Positions 35,857-44,238 of a stretch of DNA of 64,000 bases are shown here, piece after piece. How positions within the stretch are numbered: position 1 is the stretch's first letter; the number at the start of each line of letters is the position of its first letter. A model generated the notes under the pieces. That model worked only from the letters and a program-made list of their open reading frames with translations, was not told the DNA's origin and did not search any database. The stretch comes from Sphingomonas sp. HMP6. Its GTDB lineage: Bacteria > Pseudomonadota > Alphaproteobacteria > Sphingomonadales > Sphingomonadaceae. The translations under genes and the position numbers were made by a program. Location of the stretch: assembly GCF_013374095.1 (NCBI RefSeq), contig NZ_AP022672.1:2355501-2419500 (forward strand). Direction: 5' to 3'.

Positions 35857-36073
35857 CGTCGAGGTCCTTTAGGACCGGCAGTCTGGCAGCCGTTATGCGG
35901 TATCGGATCGAAGCGGCGTGGCGATGTGCGCCCTCGGCGCGCAGCAGATCGGTCAGGATCTCCATCGCGGTGCGCTTGCGTTGAACGCCAGTGGTGACGG
36001 CGTCGTCGAACGCGCCTGCCATGCCCTTGAGGCCGAGCCCGCGCATCGCGTCGATCATTTCATGCCGCTGCAT
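35857..36073 (-). pseudogene. istB: IS21-family IstB, N-terminal fragment cut by IS6
   Basis: About 72 codons from ATG at 36073 (MQRHEMIDAMRGLGLKGMAG, then FDDAVTTGVQRKRTAMEIL). This is the N-terminal region of the IS21 helper ATPase IstB; the Walker A and B motifs are lost at IS6 copy 3. It overlaps the istA end by 14 bases, the normal IS21 arrangement. Without IstB the element cannot transpose by itself. Confidence 0.75.
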
Positions 36074-37574
36074 GAAGACCTCGCAGGCTGTCGTATCGAG
36101 CACAGTTGGCGATCGGCGGGTGCAGCAGCGCCAGATCCTCAGGCGTGACGATGGATGCGGGCCGGGGCGGCTCTCGCCGCCGTGACAGGATGTTGAGGAT
36201 TACCTCGTCGCTGACCGCACCGGCGTCGAGCGCTTCGCGAACGGCACCTTCAACGGCATCCAGTCCATCGCTGAGGACGGCCGCAAGCACGCGGACGAAG
36301 CGTCGATCGGCATCGTCGTTGCTCCCAAGCTTGCGGCGCAGCCGAGCGAGCGCGGGCGGTAGATCCCAGCCCTGGAACGGTGCCCCGTTCCGCAGCGCAC
36401 CGGGCTTGTTCACCAGCACCGGCAGATAATGCCAGGGGTCGTAGATCGTCCGGTCGCGACCGAAGAACCGGGGATGATCGGCGATCACCTCGTCACCCAT
36501 CCGCACGACGATACGGTCGGCATAGGCCCGGACCTGTACCGCGCGACGAGCGGCCCTGGCGGCGACCGAGTAGCGGTTCCGGTCGAAGCTGATCAGGCAG
36601 GTGCCGGTTACTGCGTGTTGCGTCTCGTGGAAGCCGTCGAACGGTGCGAGCATCGGCTGGAGCGCGGGCCGTTCTAACTCCAAGGCCTGCGCGACCGTCA
36701 TCTCCTTGTGCTCGGGGTGCGCATGCATCTCCGCCCAGCGCCGGCACTCGGCTTCGAGCCAGCCGTTCAGTTCCTCCAGGCTGGCGAACCGCAGCCGTGG
36801 CTTGAAGAGGCGACCTCGGAGCGTCTGCACCTGGTGCTCGACCTGCCCCTTCTCCCAACCGGCGGCTGGCGAGCACGCGGTCGGCTCGACCATATAATGG
36901 TCCGCCATCACCAGGAAGCGACGGTTGAACACGCGCTCCTTGCCCACAAACACCGTCGTCACTGCGGTCTTCATGTTGTCGTAGATGCCGCGCAGCGGCA
37001 CACCTCCAAAGAAGGCGAAGCCGCGCGCATGCGCGTCGAACAGCATCTCCTGCGTCTCGCGCGGATAGGCCCGGACGTAGACCGCCCGCGATGCGCACAA
37101 CCGCACATGGGCGACCTTCACGCGCATCGGCTTGCCCGCGATCTCTACATCCTCATGGCTCCAGTCGAACTGGTATGCCTCGCCAGGCTTGAACAGCAGC
37201 GGGATGAACGCCGCCACGCCGTCTCCAGGGTCTTTGCGCCGCGCCTCGGCCCAGCGCGTGGCGTAGCGCCGGACCGCATCGTACGATCCCTCAAAGCCTT
37301 CGCGCAGCAACAGATCATGGATGCGCGTCATCCGCAGCCGGTCGCGCCGCGACCGCACCTCGTTCTCGGTCAGCAGCGTATCGAGCCGCCGCTGGAACGG
37401 CCCGATCCGCGGCAGCGGCTGCACCGACCGATGATAGTCGAACGAACCTTCCGGTGCCCGGATCGCCTTGCGCACCACCTTGCGCGACAATCGAAGATCC
37501 CGCGCGATCGCCTTTATCGGCTTGCCGCCGGCGTACTCGCGCCGAACCCGAACCACAGTCTCCACCACCAACAT
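36060..37574 (-). CDS. istA: IS21-family transposase IstA
   Basis: 504 residues, full length. Seen: an N-terminal helix-turn-helix (GKPIKAIARDLRLSRKVVRK), then the retroviral-integrase-type core with the D in AYQFDWSHEDVEI, D in GGVPLRGIYDNMKTAV and E in GWEKGQVEHQVQTLR, and a C-terminal region that includes the Mu-like QRYSV-type stretch (SFDRNRYSVAARA). It binds the element ends and catalyses strand transfer with IstB. The gene is intact but its istB partner is cut. Confidence 0.9.
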   Translation of the reverse strand: MLVVETVVRVRREYAGGKPIKAIARDLRLSRKVVRKAIRAPEGSFDYHRSVQPLPRIGPFQRRLDTLLTENEVRSRRDRLRMTRIHDLLLREGFEGSYDAVRRYATRWAEARRKDPGDGVAAFIPLLFKPGEAYQFDWSHEDVEIAGKPMRVKVAHVRLCASRAVYVRAYPRETQEMLFDAHARGFAFFGGVPLRGIYDNMKTAVTTVFVGKERVFNRRFLVMADHYMVEPTACSPAAGWEKGQVEHQVQTLRGRLFKPRLRFASLEELNGWLEAECRRWAEMHAHPEHKEMTVAQALELERPALQPMLAPFDGFHETQHAVTGTCLISFDRNRYSVAARAARRAVQVRAYADRIVVRMGDEVIADHPRFFGRDRTIYDPWHYLPVLVNKPGALRNGAPFQGWDLPPALARLRRKLGSNDDADRRFVRVLAAVLSDGLDAVEGAVREALDAGAVSDEVILNILSRRREPPRPASIVTPEDLALLHPPIANCARYDSLRGLHAAA

Positions 37575-37627
37575 CCCGATCTCGCAGCCTGAGAATACCC
37601 AGGCTGCTGTCTAAACTATCGAAATGA

Positions 37628-37684
37628 GGGGTCCCTGTTGGACGCCGATCACCCCGCTAAGGGGGTCCTTTTTGCACGCCGATC
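37628..37684. repeat. IS21 terminal repeats, right end
   Basis: Two imperfect direct repeats upstream of istA: 37628-37650, with core GGACGCCGATC, and 37661-37684, with core GCACGCCGATC, each beginning with a G run and GTCC. Multiple terminal repeats that bind IstA are a known feature of IS21 ends. The exact tip was not fixed. From here to 37832 no gene is seen. Confidence 0.6.
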
Positions 37685-37832
37685 CACATCGTTCAGCGAA
37701 TCAATCTGTATCTCTAAAACCCGCCGTTCCTGCGCGCTCTCCGTCGCGCGCCCAAGAAGGTTCGGAGCGGGGACTTATTTGGGCGAGAGCATCTTTGCGG
37801 CAACGCTGATGAGCGCTAATCTCCTTTTCGAC

Positions 37833-38426
37833 CTACCTGCGTCTATGCTGGTTTGAAAGCGCGAGGCAATGCGCTTCTAATTGGCTCGCGTCATGACGCA
37901 CCCGGAGCCCCATTAGAAGCAGGAGCCACCGCATGTAACCGCCGCCACGGTCACCACGGAGCGCCCAGTAGTTCGCAACGAGGTTATCGTCGGACATTGG
38001 TCGAAACGAGTTCCCACACATCAACGAGTATTCGAGAGTCGGTCCGCTTTTCACCCCGACGTTCCTCAGCATCCTCGTCTTGAAGTGACTTCGTCCATGA
38101 TCGCGACGGAAGTCGGCGAGCGTCTTGAAGTTGGGCGCGAGCTTGCCGGTCAGCCACATCAGCTCGACGTTGCGGCCGGCCTCACGTTCGAGCCGCCGGC
38201 TCGACTGCACCTGGTTACGATAGCGATAGATCGAGAAAAGTATCGCCGGATTATAGCCGGGCCGCCCAGTCGCCGCTGCATTCGCGAAACCCAGCGCAGC
38301 CAGATCCAATTCGTCCACGAACACATCCACGATCCGTACAGGGCTGTCCTCGGTCAAATAATCGTCCACGCAATCAGGCAGGAAAAGCTGCTGCCGATCT
38401 CACCCCTCGATGTACCGCCACATCAT
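37833..38426 (-). pseudogene. IS1182-like transposase remnant
   Basis: Reading from ATG at 38426 gives MMWRYIEG, a TGA at codon 9 (38400-38402), then in frame DRQQLFLPDCVDDYLTED, PVRIVDVFVDELDLAALGF, RLEREAGRNVELMWLTGKL and FKTLADFRRDHG. This is the N-terminal domain of an IS1182-family transposase. After about 38098 the similarity ends; the remaining 90 residues to 37833 are unrecognised. So there is both a nonsense codon and a 3' truncation. It lies 92 bp past the end of the decahaem gene. Confidence 0.7.
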
Positions 38427-38518
38427 CGGCGTCGCAAATCAGGTCCCGACCGTAGGATATCACCACGTTTTCCCACAGCCTCCACCATTTGCAGACCTTC
38501 CGGTTGTGAGTGTGCGGC

Positions 38519-41500
38519 CTAGTGGTGGGTCGTGCCTACCGCCGCGCGCCACGCCTTCGTGTCGACTGTGTCATCGACTTTCCACACCGACCCGCCGCGC
38601 GTCAGGAACAGGCGCTCCATTTCGGGGCGGGTGAAGGGGCGCGAGCCGAGGCGGCCAAACACCGCGATCTGGCCGCCGGTCTCGTCCACCGCGCGGTCGC
38701 GGTCGAGGCCCTTGGACAGGGCGAGCGCCGGGGTAGGGGTGCGTGCCCAGGCGATCAGCTCGGGTTTGGGGGCGGGGGAGAAGCCGTAGAAGTTTGGCTG
38801 GCTTGCAGGCGAGGTCAGTTGCACGACCTTCAACCCGTTCCGGCCATCGGCGACATAGGCGAAGAAGGACGCGTTGGTCGCGCCAACGATCACGTCGCGC
38901 GCATCGGTCATTTGCCCGCCGAAGGTCGTCTGGAGATCGCGCAGAGGGCGGCGCGGATTGGTCACGTCAACGATCACCAGCCCGTCCGCGCCAGCCGCTA
39001 CATAGGCATAAGTGCGCGCGAGATAGACGCGCTGCGCATTGCCGAGCGGGATCGTGCCCGATGGGACCGCAACCGGATCGAGCAAGCGCGTCACGTCGAA
39101 CAGCTTCACGCCCTCGGCATCAGTGACCCACAAATAGCGGAACTGGATCGCGCTCGCCCGCGCATCCTTCAACGGCCGCGCGGCGGCGAGGCGGGGATGC
39201 AGCGGATCGACAAGATCGACCACGACCAGCCCGACATCGGCGGTAATGTACGCGACCGACCCGGCGAGGATGACATGCCGCGCGCCCTTGAGCAGGCCGT
39301 CCGGGTTCCACGTCACGGCACGTTTCAGGAAATTGTTGCGGAACTCGCCATCGGCCATCGTCTCGACATTGACGAGGATCAGGCCCTCTTCGGCATCGGT
39401 GATGGCGGCATAGCTGTAGATCGGCGCGAAGGGTTGCTCCTCGTTCGCCGCACGCATCGCCGCCGTATTGCGCAAGGGATTGATCGGCTGGTCGGTCGGC
39501 AGCGCGATGCACGTCGCATTGCGCGATGCGACATGCGCATTCTGTCCGAGCTTCGAAAAGGGCGCCGAGACGATCGGTCGGGAGAAGCCCTTATTGGCGA
39601 CCGAGGCGACGTCGTAGACGCGGAAACCCCCGCGCCCCTCGGCGACATACATGTATTCGCCGCGCATTTGCAGGCAGTTGACGGCGTCTGTCGTCCCCTG
39701 AACGACGTTGCGGAATTCTTCCTTCGGACGCGTCTCACCCGACAGTTTCTTGTCGAAGGTCTTGCCGCGCACCCAATCTTTCAGCTCGCGGCCATTGCGC
39801 TCGACATGCATGCGGAAATAGTCGGGATAAGCGTAGCGCTGCAGATACGACCCGATCACCGCTTGCGGCTCGTCCCATTCGGTCACTCGCACCGCCTCGA
39901 ACCCGCCGGCCAAGCCAGTCCACGCGTTCAGCCCGACGAAATTGACCTGATTGGTGCCGAGCAGCAGCAATTGCGCCATGATCGCATTGTTGTCGTCCTG
40001 CTTGGACAAGTGACAATCCGAACAGGTCTTGGTCTCGGTCGTGCGTACGGTGTGCGGGAAATGCGGGGCGAAGGCCTGGCTGGAGAAGCCGATCGCGCTG
40101 ATCGGCGGTTGCTGGATATAGATCCGCTCGCGATTGACGTTGGTCGAGGACAGGATCAGCGCCGAGCTGCTGCGCACGGGGGTGGTGACGTTCCCCTTGG
40201 TCGTCATGCCCTTGCCGAGCAGGAAGACATCGTCGCGCGCGACTTGCGGGTTGTAGGTCGCGAAGTTGCGGGTTTCCTCGCCGTTGAAATGCTGCGTTGT
40301 GGTTTTCCAATTCGCCTCGACCGGCAAGTGGCAGCCGCTGCAGCTCGTCGTCCAGCTCAAGTGGCAGGTGTAGCAGGTGACCTTGTCCGCGCCATGCGCG
40401 CGGTTGGCGGGGGTGATGCCCGGGCCGAAGGCGAATCCGTTGTCCGCGCCGTCAGCGCTCATCAGCTTCGCGCGCGCCGCCTTGGCGTTGAAGAAGGGGC
40501 TCGCTGGATCGACGCTGTCGCGCACGAGACGGACGCGCCATTCGAGCTTGGGGTCGACGATCGAGCGCTGGATCAGCGTTCGCCTGCCGCCCGCATCGGT
40601 CGACCATTCGAAGCGGCGTTGCCCGTCGGGATTGCGCAGCAGTTCGAGATTATTGCCCCTTGTTGGCGCCGCAGGACCCGAGGTGCGCAGCGTCGGTTCG
40701 GCATCGGCGGTGCCGTGGCAATCCTGACAGCCGATCTCGACCGCATTGGCGACCTCGCCGTAAATCAGGCCGTTACCATGGCTGTCCTGCGCGAAGTGGC
40801 AATCGGCGCATTGCATCCCCTTTTCGGCGTGGATGTCCATCAGATGGACTGCCTTGCCGGGGTTGATGCCGGGGGGGACGAACTTGGGCTCGCCCGCCTT
40901 GCGCCATTTCTCGGGGTCTTCGGGTGCGACGATGTTGCCCGCCGCATCGAGCAGATTGCCCGCGCGGTCGCGCTTGAAAACGCCGCGGAAATTCCAGCCA
41001 TGCCCGTGATAATCGGCGAATTGGGTGTCTTTCAGCGTCGGGTTGAGATCGTAGACATTGCGCAGGAAGTCCGGATCGCCCCAATTGCCGCGCACGGCGG
41101 CGGCTTCCGGGTTACGATCGGCGGTTTCGCGGACTTCGGCGGCGGTGGGGTGTTTCTGAACCTTCGGCCACATCGCGGGCGCATCGGATTCATAGTCCCA
41201 CATCGTGTAGCCGAGGTAGGAATTCACGAACATATTGGGCTGATGCATGTGGCACGACATGCACTGCGCGGTCGGGATCGCGCGGGTGAAGGCGTGACGT
41301 AGTGGGTGGCCATTGGCGGGTTCGACGAGTCCGCCATGCCCTTTGGTCTTGGCGGCGATCGTCGGGTCGGCGGTGACGCTCTGCCCGTCGCGACCGGCCT
41401 CTGCATAGATCAGGCTGTGGCGCGGTTCGCGGTCGTTGGCGTAGATTACGTGGCAACCGGTGCAGCCCGACCCGCGATAATCGCCGGGTTGCTCGTTCGT

Positions 41501-42451
41501 GCCCATGAACCACATCAAAGGATCGTTGAGGCGGGTCTTGTGGATGTTGAGCACGGGGATGGCGACGCGCAGGCCCGTGCCGGGGCCGCGATTGCTTTGC
41601 TTGAGGTCGGGGCGGCCGGGTTCCTCGAGCCGCTGGATCGCGCCCGTAGGGTTGGGCAGACCGACTTCGGCAAATTGCGTCAAGACGTTGCGCCCGCCGC
41701 GTTCGAACACGCGGAACACATCGCCCGGTGGCGTCACCTGCCACGCCGGGAGCGGATAGAGCGCGGCGAGCGCGCCGCGCTTGGCCTCGGCGGGGGTGAC
41801 CGTTCCCGGCGGCGCACCCGGCGACACGATTTTCGCGGGCTCGCCGGTCGCGGTATAGCCTTCGCCGAAGATGTACGATTTCAGCGGGGCGATGCCGTTA
41901 TTGTAACTCGCCCCGCCCCACAGCATCGCACCCGATGCCATGATCGATCGCTCCGCCGCCTCGATCGTCGCGGCATGGCACGCCCCGCACGACAGCCGCG
42001 CGACGCGGTAATCGCCGGGGTTGACGAAGCGGACGAAATCGGGCGCCTCGCGGTTGAGCAAGGTGTAGCTGCGCTTCGGATTGGCGGAATCGGGCCAATG
42101 CCAGCTTTTGGGATAACGCGGGAGAACGTGCGCGCGGTTGCGCGCGGCGAGATAGGCCGGGTCGGTAAAGCCGCGCGACGGATCGCCCACCACGCGCGCA
42201 TCGCCGCCGTGGCAATCGGTGCAGCCGAGCACGACGGCGGGGGAAGCGTGCATCGACGGCTCGTCGCTCTTGGTGTGGCACGACGCGCAGCCTTCGGACT
42301 TGGCGGCGGCTTGCTCGGGCGTCTGGCTCACCGGTGCAGCAAAGCTCGCAGCATAAATGCGCGGTACCGGCTTTTCCGCGTCGCTCGCGCGCAGCATCGC
42401 GGCGGGGATCAGCAGCGCCAGCAGCGCGAGGAGGAGGCCGGAGCGCCGCAT
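38519..42451 (-). CDS. Decahaem cytochrome c with C-terminal LVIVD beta-propeller
   Basis: 1310 residues from ATG at 42451, chosen for its signal peptide (RRSGLLLALLALLIPAAML) and one-base overlap with the porin stop. Ten CXXCH haem-binding motifs lie in the first 800 residues: CASCH, CTDCH, CGACH, CTGCH, CMSCH, CADCH, CQDCH, CYTCH, CSGCH, CSDCH. The C-terminal 400 residues carry repeats of LVIVD type (GLILVNVETM, GLVVVDLVDPLHPRL, GVKLFDVTRLL, GLVIVDVTNPRRP), expected to form a beta-propeller. Exported and probably at the outer membrane or surface. The overlapping upstream barrel gene suggests a porin-cytochrome pair. The electron acceptor is unknown. Confidence 0.9.
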   Translation of the reverse strand: MRRSGLLLALLALLIPAAMLRASDAEKPVPRIYAASFAAPVSQTPEQAAAKSEGCASCHTKSDEPSMHASPAVVLGCTDCHGGDARVVGDPSRGFTDPAYLAARNRAHVLPRYPKSWHWPDSANPKRSYTLLNREAPDFVRFVNPGDYRVARLSCGACHAATIEAAERSIMASGAMLWGGASYNNGIAPLKSYIFGEGYTATGEPAKIVSPGAPPGTVTPAEAKRGALAALYPLPAWQVTPPGDVFRVFERGGRNVLTQFAEVGLPNPTGAIQRLEEPGRPDLKQSNRGPGTGLRVAIPVLNIHKTRLNDPLMWFMGTNEQPGDYRGSGCTGCHVIYANDREPRHSLIYAEAGRDGQSVTADPTIAAKTKGHGGLVEPANGHPLRHAFTRAIPTAQCMSCHMHQPNMFVNSYLGYTMWDYESDAPAMWPKVQKHPTAAEVRETADRNPEAAAVRGNWGDPDFLRNVYDLNPTLKDTQFADYHGHGWNFRGVFKRDRAGNLLDAAGNIVAPEDPEKWRKAGEPKFVPPGINPGKAVHLMDIHAEKGMQCADCHFAQDSHGNGLIYGEVANAVEIGCQDCHGTADAEPTLRTSGPAAPTRGNNLELLRNPDGQRRFEWSTDAGGRRTLIQRSIVDPKLEWRVRLVRDSVDPASPFFNAKAARAKLMSADGADNGFAFGPGITPANRAHGADKVTCYTCHLSWTTSCSGCHLPVEANWKTTTQHFNGEETRNFATYNPQVARDDVFLLGKGMTTKGNVTTPVRSSSALILSSTNVNRERIYIQQPPISAIGFSSQAFAPHFPHTVRTTETKTCSDCHLSKQDDNNAIMAQLLLLGTNQVNFVGLNAWTGLAGGFEAVRVTEWDEPQAVIGSYLQRYAYPDYFRMHVERNGRELKDWVRGKTFDKKLSGETRPKEEFRNVVQGTTDAVNCLQMRGEYMYVAEGRGGFRVYDVASVANKGFSRPIVSAPFSKLGQNAHVASRNATCIALPTDQPINPLRNTAAMRAANEEQPFAPIYSYAAITDAEEGLILVNVETMADGEFRNNFLKRAVTWNPDGLLKGARHVILAGSVAYITADVGLVVVDLVDPLHPRLAAARPLKDARASAIQFRYLWVTDAEGVKLFDVTRLLDPVAVPSGTIPLGNAQRVYLARTYAYVAAGADGLVIVDVTNPRRPLRDLQTTFGGQMTDARDVIVGATNASFFAYVADGRNGLKVVQLTSPASQPNFYGFSPAPKPELIAWARTPTPALALSKGLDRDRAVDETGGQIAVFGRLGSRPFTRPEMERLFLTRGGSVWKVDDTVDTKAWRAAVGTTHH

Positions 42452-44238
42452 CAGTAACTCAGCACCACATTGGCGAGGATCGAATAATAAGCGCGATTTC
42501 GGTTGCTGCTCGCGAACAGGTCGCGAAAGCCCGCGCCGGGGATCAGCGTCGCCGCCGACAGCCGCGCGACGATGTTCTGCGTCGCCTTGGGCCGCCAGAT
42601 CGCCGCCGCCGACAGATCCCAGCCAATGTCGCGCGGGATGCTGCCTTCGTTGCGCAGCACTTGCAGCGTCGTCGTGTTCGCGAACCACAGATGGTTGGTA
42701 TTGGCCGACACCCGCACCGCCGGCGTCAGATCGAAATCCGCGCCCGCCCCCACCAGCACGGTGCCGGGATTGTTGAAATTCGACTGGCCCTGTTCTTTCG
42801 ACGAACGCAGCGAATTGAGCACGCCGTTGCGCGCGTTGAGCGACACTGCGCGCCCGCCACCCGCAAAGGGGATCGACTGGCGGATCCAGTAACTCGTGTC
42901 GGCACCCGCAAAGACGGGATTCTCAAAGATCGCGTCGAAGCCGCCTTCGCGGTCGTCATAGGCATTGCCATCGCCGCTGGCGTAGAGCGCCGATAGGCGG
43001 AAGCGCATCCAATCGCGGTCGTAGCTCAGCTCCGCCGCACCGAAATAGGCGCGGATCTGCGCGGGACGGCCGGTGAAGAAGCTGCTCCGGTCCTCGCCGA
43101 GTGCGCCGTACGCCGACGCGGTCACATTGATCCGCCCGATCCGTCCATCGGCATTATAGCCGAGATAGACGACGTCATAATCGCGCCCGCGCAAGCTGCC
43201 GAGCAGAGCCGGTCGGACCGGAAATCCATTGGTATCGACTTCGATCCGGCTCGCCTCGCGGTTCCGGTTATAGACGGCGGTCAGCTGGCTGGTGAAACCC
43301 GGGATCAGGAAATCCTGCCGATAGACATTCGCCGCCAGCACCCAATCGTCGCGCGGGCGCTTCAACACGCTGTTCAGCCCGGAATTGGTGTCCTTCTCCA
43401 GTCGCCAAAAGGCCGCGAGGTTGAACTGGAAACGGTTGCCGTCGCGATTGCCGAACAGCCGCACACCCAATTGCTGATCGTTGAACAGGAAGCCGCGAAA
43501 GTCGCTCTGGAACGGCTGGATGCCGACGCGGACCGACATGAAATCGTAGCGATCCGAGGTGTTGCGCAAATGATAATCGACGAACGCCTCTTGCACGCCG
43601 ATGAAGCCGTCGAACCGGTGGCTCGGCTTGCTCGGGTTGACCGACAGCACGCGGCGTCCGGGCACATTCGCGTAATTGAGGTTGAAGGCGAGGCTAACGC
43701 GATATTCGATCTCGGGCGGCTTGAACGCGGTCGAGCCCTTGGTGAGCGACGCGCCGACGATGAAGGTCTGCGATGCGACATAGCTCGCGTCCTTGCCGAA
43801 TATGTCGAGGCTGCCGGGGCGCTCGGTCGTTTGCACGCCGACGGGAATCGGGAAGGTGCGCGGCTCGAACACCGTGTCGCTGACCGCGCTCACCGCAAAG
43901 AACCAATCGTCCTCTTTGATCGGAAGCCATTTCACCTTGGCGCGATCGATCGGGCGGTCGCCCTTTAGCGTGTTCTGATTGTATGGGTCGAACCAGCGTT
44001 CCTTGATCAGCCCGAGCGTCTCGATCAGCCGCCAGCGATCGGGCAGCGGGATCTGATCAGTCGGAAAGGCTTCGGGCGGCGGCGCGCGGACCGCGTCCTT
44101 GTTGGTCTGCACCATGGGATCGGGGAGCGGCTTTTCATAGCCTGGCCGCCGCCGACCCTCGATCGTCTGCGCCGGATCGGTCTGATCGGTCGCCTGTCCT
44201 GCCAGCAGGAGCGCCACCAAGGCTAAAGTCCCTGGCAT
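42451..44238 (-). CDS. Outer-membrane beta-barrel protein paired with the decahaem cytochrome
   Basis: 595 residues from ATG at 44238 (MPGTLALVALLLAGQATD), overlapping the upstream lipoprotein gene by 16 bases; the longer frame has no coding character. After the signal sequence and a soluble N-terminal part come many alternating-hydrophobicity strands rich in aromatic residues and arginine (FQFNLAAFWRLEKD, RDYDVVYLGYNADG, RFRLSALYASGDGNAY), and the chain ends in a strand with terminal Tyr (ILANVVLSY). This is typical of a large outer-membrane barrel. No haem motif. By position it could be the sheath of a trans-outer-membrane electron conduit (inference). Confidence 0.75.
   Translation of the reverse strand: MPGTLALVALLLAGQATDQTDPAQTIEGRRRPGYEKPLPDPMVQTNKDAVRAPPPEAFPTDQIPLPDRWRLIETLGLIKERWFDPYNQNTLKGDRPIDRAKVKWLPIKEDDWFFAVSAVSDTVFEPRTFPIPVGVQTTERPGSLDIFGKDASYVASQTFIVGASLTKGSTAFKPPEIEYRVSLAFNLNYANVPGRRVLSVNPSKPSHRFDGFIGVQEAFVDYHLRNTSDRYDFMSVRVGIQPFQSDFRGFLFNDQQLGVRLFGNRDGNRFQFNLAAFWRLEKDTNSGLNSVLKRPRDDWVLAANVYRQDFLIPGFTSQLTAVYNRNREASRIEVDTNGFPVRPALLGSLRGRDYDVVYLGYNADGRIGRINVTASAYGALGEDRSSFFTGRPAQIRAYFGAAELSYDRDWMRFRLSALYASGDGNAYDDREGGFDAIFENPVFAGADTSYWIRQSIPFAGGGRAVSLNARNGVLNSLRSSKEQGQSNFNNPGTVLVGAGADFDLTPAVRVSANTNHLWFANTTTLQVLRNEGSIPRDIGWDLSAAAIWRPKATQNIVARLSAATLIPGAGFRDLFASSNRNRAYYSILANVVLSY

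Noticed and set aside
38510..41302. 930-codon plus-strand open frame opposite the decahaem cytochrome gene
   Set aside because: The other strand has ten haem motifs and a signal peptide; this frame is a composition shadow.
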